Notes under the pieces: generated by a model | Told to the model about the DNA's origin: nothing | The model's database searches: none | The model's input: the letters and a program-made list of their open reading frames with translations, nothing else | Program-made: the position numbers and the translations under genes | NCBI GenBank assembly: GCA_963989245.1 | Contig: OZ022341.1 | Coordinates: forward strand, 44,722,181 to 44,786,180 | Source of the DNA: Nansenia antarctica | Taxonomy: Eukaryota > Chordata > Actinopteri > Argentiniformes > Microstomatidae | Length of the DNA: 64,000 nt | Direction: 5' to 3' | Part shown: positions 42,514-53,197 of the stretch, piece after piece | Numbering within the stretch: position 1 is the first letter of the stretch | Layout of the letters: every line of letters starts with the position of its first letter

Positions 42514-44409
42514 TCAGGTGAGGACTAGTCTTCTGAAAAGTTCATCAACGAGGACTGAGTGACTGATTTTCCAAAAACAGTCAATGAGGCCCTGTCTCCT
42601 AAGAAAGTCAAAAATCATGTCTGCTATAGTAGGTGCTCCTATCTTAGCAAAATAAGTTTCCCATGCCCCTAAGACCGTTTCCAGCCATGCTATCATCTGC
42701 TGTCCATTCCCGTCGTTCCCTTTGATCTGCTGCTTCACTACCCTATTCATAGTCTTTAATCTTTTCCTAACTGGTCGTCGTCCGTCAGTGTCATTGAGGT
42801 TCAGGCAGCCGTCTGGTCCCCTCCCACGCTGATCAAGGTCTGGGGAGTCGCCCTCAGCATCATCTGAAGCATGATGCAGGCACTCGCCAGCATCCCCAGT
42901 AGCACAGGTGTCCAGGCTTTGGACACACCCAGGCTGGACCTCCAGACTGTCAACACTCTCTGCTTCGTTGGTTTCTGGTTCATTGGCATCTGGACAGCTT
43001 TCCACTGTCCCCTCGGCTTCAGGCATTGCCGGTAATATCACTGGCTGTAACGCTGGCATTGCCACTGGCTCTGGCAACACCACAGCATCTCGTCGTAGCT
43101 CCTCCTTCTCAGGTTCTCTGGGGACCTCGGCACCTGTTGGCACAACATCCTGCCTACTCTGTACATCCACCCCCCTGTCCACCACCCGTGGCCCTATTGG
43201 GGTAGGGATATGCCCAGACACCACTGGTGTACCCACTCTGATGTTGTTTCTCCAACAGACCCCACATTGACCTAAAGCATGGTCAATCTGTTCCATCAAA
43301 TATGGACTCCAAAACCCATATTCCTTGGTGATCTTGCGTCTTACCTCCCCCCTAGCCACATGTGCTAATCCATGAGCTTCCTGTATTAACATGCCTAATA
43401 AATCTGAGGGTGCTACAACCAACCCCTCATGATTCCTCCATAGACCTGTGTCATCCTGACTTGCCCCCCTTGCTAGCCAAACGTTCTTGTCTAACGTAGT
43501 TACTCTACTCTGTAACATCAATAAATCCTCAAGTGTGACCATGCCCTGTAATTGCTTTTCATGTGCGACCAGAAGACCTTTACCTGCCTTGTCTGCTCCT
43601 GTAATGGCTTTGGCTGCATCTTCTGCAGCCCTGTTACCTTGTGTGACATGTGATGAGTCAGACCTGTGTGTGGCACACTTCACTATGGCTAATTCCTTTG
43701 GCTTCATCATGGCTTGTAACAGCTTCATGATCTGTGCGTGATGCTGTATAGGCGTACCATCAGTTCTCTTAAAACCCCGCCCCCTCCATACAGCTCCATT
43801 AAAATGACAAACATTATGTGCATAGGCAGAGTCGGTGTACACTGTCACTCTCCGTCCGGTTCCCAAGTTGCATGCTTCTGTGAGGGCAATCAACTCAGCC
43901 AACTGAGCTGAGCAAGGCTGAGGAACTGCCTCAGCCTGTTCCACAATAAACTTTGAATTTTGTGCTTTAACTAAGGAATACCCAGCGCACAAAGTTTCTC
44001 CTACCCGGTAACAAGACCCATCAACCCAATATTCTATATCAGCTCCCTTTAAAGGCAAAGCTTGTAGGTCTGTTCTATGCTTAATCACTCTGGCTGTCGA
44101 TGGAATCTGAGCACCGGATGGCACCGTCACCTGACAGCCGTCAGGTGTGCATTTTACTGTACAGTTCAATTGGCATTGAGCATCTCTCCCTAGCAGCCCT
44201 GTTGGCGTGTGTTCTGACACAAGTGTTGGCAGAGTTGCTCTCTGTCCCTTGTACTCTAAGTCTACAAGCTCAGTTGTAGGAATCAGCTGTTTAATTCCCT
44301 CAAATCCGATTGTCTTCACATATTCTCCAGACATAGGAAGGTGCGTGGCGTCTTCAGGCTTCTTTGTCACCACCAGCTGGCACCTCCCACTCGGATCTTC
44401 CGGGCACCC
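42514..44409 (-). CDS. ERV pro-pol, internally deleted open frame
   Basis: The frame stays open for over 600 codons directly after the UAG at 44412-44410. It begins with the end of a retroviral protease (GLLGRD near residue 70). It passes straight into RNase H (WVDGSC, AELIAL, VYTDSAYAH: the D, E and D residues are present) and then the integrase zinc-binding domain (HGLAH ... CGVC). The polymerase domain that should lie between protease and RNase H is missing, and the integrase catalytic core is missing after the zinc finger. The last ~230 residues are acidic and Pro-rich and then basic; I do not recognise them, though a hydrophobic end (near 42560-42680) could be an envelope remnant. There are no internal stops despite the deletions, which is odd for random decay. 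Confidence 0.85.
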   Translation of the reverse strand, partial: GCPEDPSGRCQLVVTKKPEDATHLPMSGEYVKTIGFEGIKQLIPTTELVDLEYKGQRATLPTLVSEHTPTGLLGRDAQCQLNCTVKCTPDGCQVTVPSGAQIPSTARVIKHRTDLQALPLKGADIEYWVDGSCYRVGETLCAGYSLVKAQNSKFIVEQAEAVPQPCSAQLAELIALTEACNLGTGRRVTVYTDSAYAHNVCHFNGAVWRGRGFKRTDGTPIQHHAQIMKLLQAMMKPKELAIVKCATHRSDSSHVTQGNRAAEDAAKAITGADKAGKGLLVAHEKQLQGMVTLEDLLMLQSRVTTLDKNVWLARGASQDDTGLWRNHEGLVVAPSDLLGMLIQEAHGLAHVARGEVRRKITKEYGFWSPYLMEQIDHALGQCGVCWRNNIRVGTPVVSGHIPTPIGPRVVDRGVDVQSRQDVVPTGAEVPREPEKEELRRDAVVLPEPVAMPALQPVILPAMPEAEGTVESCPDANEPETNEAESVDSLEVQPGCVQSLDTCATGDAGECLHHASDDAEGDSPDLDQRGRGPDGCLNLNDTDGRRPVRKRLKTMNRVVKQQIKGNDGNGQQMIAWLETVLGAWETYFAKIGAPTIADMIFDFLRRQGLIDCFWKISHSVLVDELFRRLVLT

Positions 44410-46233
44410 CTATAGGCCAGCTGCTGGGCCTCCGTAAGGGTTCATCACTCCTGGAGCAGGTGTAGTAGGGGGCCAATATCCTCCTCCTTGGCTCCCCCCT
44501 GCGCCCCCCTGGGGCCTGTTGCAGCAGGTACAGGCTAGATGTCCATTCTGGTCGCATTGGTAACATGGTTCTAGCATCTTCTTCCCTGCTGCTGTCCATC
44601 CCCCTGGTGGTGGTCCTTGGCCAGGCTGGTTGTACGGCTGGTATGGAACCGCTTGCACCCCTGGTGGCCCTTGTGGGTATGGATACCCCCCTTGTGGCCC
44701 CTGTGGGTAGGACTGGTAAGTAGCAGGATACCCCCCTTGTGGCCCCTGTGAGTAGGACTGGTAAGTAGCAGTCTGCACTCCAGGTGGCTGTTGCTGTGGG
44801 GCTAAAGCCTGCACTCCCTCTATGTTCCTCTCGCTTTCAGTCAATTGCACATGAGTCAATATTCTGAGTGACTCTTCGTCTTGTGTCTTCTGTATCTGAA
44901 TATTCTTTCGATATAACTCAACTTGATGAGCTACGTGGTCTATATAAACAGCTTTGTTCATGTGTCGTAGCCCCACCACTTCTGCTAGCTTATCCTTAAC
45001 TGGGGTAGGAAGCCCTTCTTGTATTTTTTCCCTGATTATGGATTTTTCTAAGGGGTTATCTTCAGCGTCCTTCCCTGTCACACTTCTCCATTGAGAGTGC
45101 ACACGGGCAACAAAACCCCTGGGATTCTCATCTCCCCCCAGTGGCTTCACAATGATATTGTCTGGGTGAATGTGAGTAGGTTAAGTCTCTCTGATTGCCT
45201 TCCACAGCCTGCCTCTGTTTGCTGCGAAGAGCTCTGGATCATAAACTGATGTATTGATATATCTATGAAGTCCTGCCTTCATCAATATTTCCTGCATTGT
45301 ATCCAATCCTGCAATAAAAGCTAAGAGTCTTTTCAGGTCTCCCATCGCGGCCTGCGTTCCTGTCAGTCTCACGTCTACCTCTGTCGTCCACGGGTGGCCA
45401 CCATCTTCCAGGACTGGGAGCTTTTCTATCACTTCAGACAGATCTGTATGATTCCAAGGATGATATTCTATCTTGTTACCCCGAATCAGCACTGGACAGT
45501 TCTTTAATGTATTTGATGACATTCGATGACAATCTTCCTCTTTCTCCCTTTCTCGTTGCTCCTTCAGCCATCTGTGGTGTCTTTCTTCCTCTCTTTCCGC
45601 TTTCTCCCCGCGTCTTCTCCCACCTTTCCTTTCGGCTGTGGCTATCATCTTCCTGACCTGAGCGCTGTAGCCTTCATCTGCATTTTCGTCATCTCTTGAG
45701 TCTTCACTGCCATCTTTGCTGTCATCTTCCTCGTCACTCCTGTCGTCCCCTTTTCCCCTTGGCTCCTTTTTCTTCTTCTTCTGGGAATGGTCCTCCAGTG
45801 CCTTAGCATATGGAGGGGGACTGGAGACAGGACACATGTCTGTGGATGGAATGTTCAATTTCTGTTCCAGTGTTCTGGCCAATTCATTTTTCTTTTCCGG
45901 TTCCATCTGAGCTATTTTCTGTCCCTCTACCTTAAATAGATCTAAAATAGCTAACTCTAACTTGCGTTTCTCTGATCTAATCTTTCCTCTTTGATGTGCT
46001 TTGTGCACATTGATAAGTATTTCCAATGTTGCAATTATTTGTAAATTAAGGCTGCCCTCTTTCGGCCACGGCTGTTCAATGTATGCCCAACGGCTATTCC
46101 ATTTCGTAGACATTTTGCTAATTTCCCTAACAAGAGGATTCATTTTTTCCACTACAGCCATAGGGGATAAAGTAGCCAATATTCCACTATGTTCACTAAT
46201 ATCTTTTAACACCTTCGTTGAATTTGACCCCAT
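44410..46233 (-). pseudogene. ERV gag with one premature stop, ending in a read-through UAG
   Basis: From ATG 46233 the product begins MGSNSTK, a likely N-myristoylation signal. A PPPY late-domain motif occurs at about residue 130, followed by a Lys/Glu-rich region and a capsid-like domain. A single in-frame TAA at 45183-45181 interrupts the capsid; the same frame continues downstream, through a Pro/Gln/Gly-rich repeat (about 44640-44800), to a CCHC knuckle (CYQCDQNGHLACTC) and the UAG at 44412-44410. The UAG is followed by GGGTGC and then pro in the same frame, the gammaretroviral read-through layout. The premature stop should prevent full Gag synthesis. Confidence 0.85.
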
Positions 46234-47247
46234 TCTACCGCTCAATATGCTGACAATATTCTATATTAGATAAGGTGTACTCTTCTTACCCACCTTCCTA
46301 TTGCCTTGTTTGCTAAACAAATGCTAGTCCAATTTAACTGTATTAACCGCCCCCACAGAACCCTACAACTCAGAATAACAGATTTGCCTCTTGTGTATGT
46401 CAGTGCAGTATTAACTTAAATCTAATATCTGTGTAAGTACTTTATACTTAAATGTGTTTCCTAATTGTTTATGAATATGTGTCACTTAATTACTCATTCA
46501 ATACTAATTACAGTTCTGGTCAACACAATTATTAAATCACAAAGGCTGGTCAACACCTAAGTATTCACTGATTTACAAAAACCCTTTTACTGCTTAATTA
46601 TCAATACAAACTATTCTGCTATTCCTAATCAAAAGCTGTGGACATGACCTAACTAAAATAAAAGATGTAAATTACAAATATTAATTATAACCTGTAAAGA
46701 AATCGACTTGTTATTGGGAAGGAATGAATGATTAATTATTAATTACAATCTGAGTAATTAATTAAATTAATTAAAGTAATGTAATATATAACAATCATTT
46801 ACAACCATCATCAATGAAGGAGGGTTGTATTTAATCAATTTACAGGGAGACAATGTTTTAAAAATGTCTTGTCGTGTTTTGGCCAGCAGATGGAGGTCAC
46901 AACCTATTCTTTTCTCCTATCAAACACAATGCTTCAGCGATCACAATATGCTGAAAAGTAACTTACAAATATTAATTACAATCTGTAAATAAATCATCTG
47001 TTAAGTGAAAGGAATGAATGACTAGTTAGAATTATTCATTATATCATCATATACATTGATTTAAAACTTGTGGAGTCAATTATCTGTTTTCAAAATATCA
47101 AACAAAATAATGATTATTCAGAATGGTTTTCATTAGACAGTCACAGACATTTGACCAAACCTGTGGAATCAATCAATTGTTTTGTTAAACAGACAATGAA
47201 ATGATCTGAATAATTAATTCGACTAATTAGTATTTAAACAAGTAATG
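46234..47247 (-). other. ERV leader, proximal part
   Basis: AT-rich, non-coding region between gag and the nested hAT element. It includes TTAATTAATTAAATTAATTA-like runs near 46730-46780. The combined leader (about 2.3 kb without the hAT) is unusually long. No accessory gene was recognised. Confidence 0.6.
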
Positions 47248-48363
47248 CAGTGGTGTGCCGTCAGGGCCAGCAAGGCCTTCTCTGCTGGCCTAAACATCAT
47301 CAGAATATACATTTTATTTTAATATATATTTTCCACAAATATGTATTAATGATTCCCCATAGTCTATTCTCTTCATTTCATAGCTTTCCTCTTGGTTGCG
47401 CTGCTTCCAGTCTCCGATTGAGATTTGGAGGGCTGGCCTTTATGTTAGAGCTTTTATCCAATCAAAATGTGTTGCTAGGGGGCTCAAAAATCTGCCCGCC
47501 TTCACATTAAACGGTGCTGCGGATTCGACCTGTAACTTAACGTTGGAACGAGAAAACATGTGGCGTACCTAGTAAACCTACGTAGATGCGAGCAAAAGCA
47601 ACAACGGCGCCTGCTGTAAGGCTCAATGATGTCAGCACCCAGCACGTCTTTTGATTGGATACGCACTATTGCTACGCACTATTGATACGCACTATTGATA
47701 TTCACTATTGAGATGCGGAACTATGCCGGTAGATGTGAAACTTTTGAAAGTGCGCAGGGAAACGGAGCCTCACAACGAAAGCTTTCGTTGACTGATCGAT
47801 AATACTGATCGATTGTGTCCTGTTTTTGGGTAAACAATAACTTTCATTTAGGGGACACAATGAAAGCGCCAAGTCCACAAACAGAGGAAACTACGTTGAG
47901 CTTCTTTCTTTTCTGGCTGAAAACAACCCAGATTTACATTACCACCTGTCCACAAACAAAGTGTTTACTGGGACGTCAGGCAAAATACAAAACGACCTGA
48001 TTTTTGCTATTGCTGAAGTGATGGAAGAAGAGATCAAAATGGAGATTAAAAAGGCACCCTTTGTCGCTATTATGGTGGACGAGACGACAGACGTGGGTAA
48101 TGTAGCGATCTTAAAGATGTTAGTTTAACACTCTTCATTGTAAATGCGGATTTATTGATTAAAAATGCTTCGGAAATATTAATATAACTCTGTTGTACTT
48201 GTCTGACTATGTTAAGGTGATGCAACGCCCGGTTATACTGTGTTTCTGTCTAGTTTCTAGAGCCATGGCGTCATAACGATGGTATTAAGAGGTAGAATAA
48301 TTCAGGTAGGAATGTGTCGGACATCACTGAAGGCCTAGGTGTGAAATGCACCGCCCGCCACTG
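47248..48363 (+). mobile_element. hAT element nested in the ERV leader
   Basis: Termini CAGTGGTGTGCC and GGGCGGCCACTG-like (actual right end CGCCCGCCACTG) are flanked by a perfect 8-bp duplication AAGTAATG (47240-47247 and 48364-48371). CAGTGG/CCACTG ends and 8-bp duplications define hAT. It contains a transposase segment at 47851-48122 and is otherwise internally deleted. Confidence 0.92.
47851..48122 (+). pseudogene. hAT (ZBED/ZMYM-like) transposase fragment
   Basis: The plus strand reads GHNESAKSTNRGNYVELLSF, FLAENNPDLHYHLSTNK, GTSGKIQNDLIFAIAEVMEE and KKAPFVAIMVDETTDVGN. MVDETTD holds the first catalytic Asp of hAT transposases with a DUF4371-type N-terminal region. About 90 codons are uninterrupted, after which similarity stops. 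It lacks the rest of the RNase H fold and the dimerisation domain. Confidence 0.88.
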
Positions 48364-48371
48364 AAGTAATG

Positions 48372-49666
48372 TAATATTCAACAGTCATTTACAAACATCA
48401 GTCACGAACGATCTCTATAGATCCCTTTCATTTTATGCAAGCAGGCAGACAGAGAGTCACAGAGCCGTTTTATTGAGGGTAACGACTGGCCTATTCGCTT
48501 CGCGTGCTCTCTGTGTGTGTGAAATGTGCCTGCGCGCGTCTCCGTGTGTGTTACACATGCGCGCACTTCTACTAGGGGCTCGTGAATGAATCCTAACAAA
48601 TATCTTTAAACTACTTTAAAATACCCCAATGATCAATTCACTATCTTTATATCTTTATATTACTACAGTCTATGTGAATGGATTTAACCTTATCTTATGA
48701 GATGAGTAATGTAATCGATCAAATTCAGCTTCCCTGTGTGTCTGAAGCCTAAAGGCCAGAGGGCAGAAAGCAGGGGGGTCAATTTAACAACCCTTTGTCT
48801 AACCTCTGGGGAAAACCGCGCCCTCTGTTTTCGCTTTAATCAATAACTTAACACAACTTTGTTTTCACAAACAAATTACATTCTTCACGACACAACAATT
48901 TCAAGATTATCTTTCAATGCAGTTAACTATTAGTTACCAAACCAATTCTCATTCAAATACTCATACAATATATATGCTTTTTACACAGTCTCTTCACAGA
49001 GATATCTAAAGGCCTCTTTGTGCCCGCGTATCCGCGCGTGCCTGAGCGTGACAAAGGACAATGGCGTCTAAGACACACTTCTGGCCACAGTTCTGAAGAG
49101 TCTGCTACAATAATGCTCTTTCTTAAAAAACAGACTTCACAGTCTATTTACACTTTATCAAATTAGGAAGGAATACTCATTCCCTAAACACAATTTTACA
49201 CACATCAGACTCTTTTCTGATCTAATACATTTACAATCAATAATATACCAGTCCACTTCAAAATGCCTTCATCAGTTTGTTTCTGGCAGTCTACACTTTT
49301 CCATATAGACACTATTAGAGTACGTCCTCCTCTAATACCGAATTTTACACACATACACGATATTCCATAATACCATATAAATCAAATCACTCAATACCTT
49401 ACAAATCAAATCGTATATTTACAAATACGGGCTTCTTAACCCGGCTAAATGTCCAGCCCCACCCAATCCTTAAAGATATTATACTTCAACACATCAAGAT
49501 TCTTTTGAATATAGCTTAGAGAGTCACAGCCAGTGTTTGCACACGCTTCCTCCGCCAGGCCTAGCGGAAATTCAACGGAGAGGGGGGGGAAAAAAATCCC
49601 TCGAGACTCACCTCGTTTTGAAATGAAGGGTTTGAAAAACGGCGGTGATTCAAAGCTATGTATTCT
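48372..49666 (-). other. ERV leader, distal part
   Basis: Non-coding stretch between the nested hAT and the candidate primer-binding site. No packaging signal or accessory frame could be identified by eye. A short minus-strand open frame near 48402-48599 lacks support. Confidence 0.5.
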
Positions 49667-49684
49667 TCTGGGTCAGGCTCGCCA
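49667..49684 (-). promoter_or_regulatory. Candidate ERV primer-binding site
   Basis: On the minus strand, TGGCGAGCCTGACCCAGA begins four bases after the 5' LTR end. The TGG start and position fit a tRNA 3'-end complement; an arginine tRNA is possible but not verified. Confidence 0.55.
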
Positions 49685-49688
49685 CGTA

Positions 49689-50479
49689 TGTTGTATATTT
49701 TCGTCTTCTGATGATTGTCAAAAATGAGGAAAAGCTCTGAGCAAAGATTAAGACTGTTTATTCAAAAAAGTCAGCAATCAGGTCATCACAGGATCATGTC
49801 ATCACACAAAGCATCACGGTGGGGGTTTCCGAGGACAAAGAGAATGATCCTTGTGTCTCTTCAAGTTTTATACCTCCCCAGCTCACCTTTGAGCCAACCA
49901 CATCACAGTATCAGTTCAATCCTTGTTTCATAGTTCTTGGCCAATGATGACCCTTCCTCCTCAGCCTTTGCCCTAATAAGGAGCTGATCGATCGTTCCTC
50001 AACCTCTGTGTGTGTGTGTGTATGTGTGTGCGCGTGCGTGCGTGTGCGTGCCTGTGTGTGTGTGTGTGTGTTTGACCATGTGGTCTGTCGTAAGACCCCC
50101 TTGTTTCAGAGAAAGGGAGCGGTCAGGCAAGTATTGCAAGTATTTACAAGAAAGTTGCCTTGGGACAAGGCGTCTGCCAAATGCCAACAATGTAAATGTA
50201 AATATTACAAAGCCTTATACAAATTCATGGTATGTGTGTGTTTCAAGTAATTTAAACTTAGTCAGGAGGGGTGAGACTCAAAGTATGTGTGTGTGTGTGG
50301 TTGCTTACAATCGGTCTCAACCCCCCTGGGCGCCTTGCGTTCTCTGGCTGCCATAAAACCCCCATTTGTTAGAATATAACATGCCCTTGCAGGCCTTCAG
50401 GAGAGGTCAGACTTTTACAAAGCCTTACATATAATCCATGTTATGTGTGTGTGTTTCATGTAACTTAAAATATACCACA
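49689..50479 (-). repeat. ERV 5' LTR
   Basis: About 791 bp, nearly identical to 41111-41899. For example, GGATCATG here replaces GGATCAGG, and AGAATATAAC replaces AGAATACAAC. It should contain the promoter and polyadenylation signal, which I did not delimit. Confidence 0.95.
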
Positions 50480-51106
50480 CTCACAACACACTTTCTTTTC
50501 ACACTTTGTCACACAGGCACTTGACATCACATCACAAACCCTCCCTCTCTATCTCTCTCAAACACTTTTGGTCCAGAAGGCACGGACAGCGACATTAGGC
50601 CAATCTCAGCGATTGATTAACCAGCTCTCTGATTGATTGATTAACCCTTGTGTGGTGTTCGGGTCAACCTGACCCGTTTTCAATTTTTACTTAAAGAGAA
50701 ATGGTACAAGAATACATGTTATCAATCTGAAACTCCATGGCCTTGGCTCATTTTATATGAAAAACAAAAAACAAAAATCTTTTTTTTTTTTACACATCCT
50801 ACAATACCCCAACACATTTATGTCCTTCATAAGGTGTTCGGGTCATTTTGACCCGGATACACAGAGACACAGAAACATACACACACTCACACTGACACTC
50901 ACTCACTCACTCACACACCTCTGCTCTGTCTTTCCCGTGCCGAGAAGCTGTCTGCTCTCGCACTTTTTACCCTTTGAATTGCAATGTTGTAAAAAAATGT
51001 ATAATAACATTGTACTGCACCTGCACATCATGGGAGGGATAAAAGAGAGAAATAGCTCTCCATCCCAGTGTATAGGTCATTTCAACTACAATCCTCCACC
51101 AGCAAC

Positions 51107-53197
51107 ATGAAGAAAATATTCAGTGTTCAGAGGGCCGTGGAGATACTATTTGAAGAGAGTGAGCAACATAGTGAAGTTGAAGGGGGGGAGGATGTTTCAG
51201 ATGAGGATAATGTAGAAATTAATTCAGAGTATTCTGATTCTGAAAGTGAATTTGGAGATGAGTTTCACTCTGAGCATGCAGCAGAAGGATCCCCACAGCC
51301 AGCCACTGGAAGAGCCCCACAGCCAGCCACTGGAAGAGCCCCACAGCCAGCCACTGCAGGAGCCCCACAGCCAGCCACTGCAGGAGCCCCACAGCCAGCC
51401 ACTGGAAGAGCCCGCAGCCAGCCACTGGAAGAGCCCCGCAGCCAGCCACTGGAAGAGCCCCACAGCCAGCCACTGGAAGAGCCCCACAGCCAGCCACTGG
51501 AAGAGCCCCACAGCCAGCCACTGGAAGAGCCCCACAGCCAGCCACTGGAAGAGCCCCGCAGCCAGCCACTGCAGGAGCCCCACAGCCAGCCACTGCAGGA
51601 GCCCCACAGCCAGCCACTGCAGGAGTCCCACAGCCAGCCACTGCAGGAGCCCACACATATTTGTCCAAGAATGGCCAAATTGAATGGTCTTCATCCCCAA
51701 TGAGAGAGCCCCCCCGCTCAGCTGCTAACATTATAAGGATGGTACCAGGGCCCACACGATTGGCAGTGACTCATGTTGACGATATCAAGTCATCCTTTGA
51801 GCTGCTGATTACTGATTCAATTCAGAAAATAATTCTTGATATGACCAACCTTGAGGGGAGACGTGTTTTCGGGGAGGAGTGGAAAGAAATGGACAACACA
51901 CACTTACAGGCCTATTTTGGGATCCTCATCCTAGCAGGTGTCTATAGGTCAAGAGGGGAGTCGACTGAAAGTCTGTGGGATGTGGAGACAGGGAGAGCAA
52001 TTTTTAGAGCCACAATGTCTCTGAAGAGCTTCCATATCTACTCGAGGGTCATCAGGTTTGATGACCGGGAATCAAGACCTGTTAGACGGCGTAGGGACAA
52101 GTTGGCTGCAATCCGCACGGTGTGGGACAAGTGGGTGGACCGGCTTCCACTTCTTTACAACCCTGGGCCCAATCTAACTGTGGATGAACGGCTTGTGGGG
52201 TTTAGAGGTCGTTGCCCCTTCAGGCAGTATATGCCCTCCAAACCAGCAAGGTACGGAATAAAAATCTGGGTTGCCTGTGATGCCGTTTCATCGTATGCAT
52301 GGAACATGCAAATTTATACAGGGAAGCCAGAGGGAGGAGCCCCTGAGAGAAACCAGGGGACACGGGTGGTGTTGGATATGTCACAGGGCCTCAGTGGCCA
52401 TAACATCACCTGTGATAATTTCTTTACATCCTACAGCCTGGGACAGGAACTTCTCAAACGAAAGGTGACAATGGTTGGAACAGTCCGAAAAAACCAGACG
52501 GAGCTCCCACCCCAGTTTCTAAATGTGAAGAACAGGCCAGTCCATTCCTCCAACTTTGTGTTTACAGCCAACACTACCCTGGTGTCTTACATACCAAAAA
52601 AGGGCAAGAATGTGATGCTCATGAGCACTCTACATAGGGATGGAAGAATCAGTGGCCGGGAGGACCGTAAGCCAGAGGTCATACTTGACTACAACGCCAC
52701 CAAAGGTGGAGTAGACAACCTGGACAAGCTGCTGGCCTGCTACAGCTGCCAAAGAAGAACTCTACGGTGGCCTCTCGTGATCTTCTTCAACATCCTGGAT
52801 GTTTCAGCCTACAATGCATTTTCAATCTGGATGGCAGTCAACCCAGACTGGTACCAAAGGAAGCTCCAAAGACGACGTATTTTCCTTGAGGAGCTAGGTA
52901 TGGCACTGGTGACACCGCATATCCAAAGGAGACAACATATGCCCAGGACCCCAACTTCTCTAGCCATAGTGAGGAGGATTACAGATGCTCCACCTGCACA
53001 ACCCACACAACCACAATCTCCAGTGCCTGAGGTAAGTCTTTTCATTATTCTAGACTGCAGCCGATGGCAAAAAGAGGAAGCGCTGCAAGGTGTGTGGACC
53101 CTCAAAGGACACAAAGACAGGGACCACATGCAGCAACTGCAAAAAGTACATTTGTGGTACACATACTGTCAAATGCTGTACTTCATGTGTTGTGTAG
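51107..53197 (+). pseudogene. piggyBac transposase (PGBD4-like), nearly intact
   Basis: From ATG 51107 there is an acidic N-terminus (EDVSDEDNVEINSEYSDSES), then a 24-bp repeat region. The DDD catalytic domain follows from about 51700: AYFGILILAGVYRSRGES, LTVDERLVGFRGRCPFR (first Asp), ITCDNFFTSYSLGQELLKRK (second Asp), EVILDYNATKGGVDNLDKLL (third Asp). A C-terminal cysteine-rich finger (CKVCGPSKDT, CSNCKKYIC, CCTSC) ends at TAG 53195-53197. Two breaks are visible: a one-base loss in the repeat array near 51411 shifts the frame, and a 22-bp GTAAGT...CTAG segment (53032-53053) separates the catalytic and Cys-rich parts. An AATAAA-type signal lies near 53375. Confidence 0.92.
51289..51655. repeat. 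24-bp coding minisatellite in the transposase gene
   Basis: About 15 units of CCACAGCCAGCCACTGGAAG plus AGCC (or GCAGGAGC). Because 24 is divisible by 3, every frame on both strands can remain open. One unit (around 51404-51416) is a base short, switching the forward frame from PQPATGRA to SQPLEEPH. Confidence 0.95.

Larger units (their letters stand above)
41111..50479 (-). mobile_element. Endogenous retrovirus, gamma/epsilon-like, defective
   Basis: A minus-strand provirus bounded by nearly identical ~790-bp LTRs. In its own 5' to 3' order: 5' LTR (49689-50479), candidate primer-binding site, a long leader (interrupted by a hAT element), gag, a UAG codon, pro-pol, and a purine tract next to the 3' LTR (41111-41899). 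gag and pol share one frame across a single UAG, as in murine-leukaemia-type viruses. The reverse transcriptase polymerase domain and most of the integrase core are missing and no clear env is seen. It lies in the last intron of the SWIM gene, antisense to it. The target duplication is unclear because the left flank is a CA repeat. Confidence 0.9.

Noticed and set aside
51219..51755. Open frames on both strands through the CAGCCAGCCACTG repeats
   Set aside because: 24-bp units keep all six frames open; only the plus-strand frame joining the acidic N-terminus to the piggyBac domain has family support.
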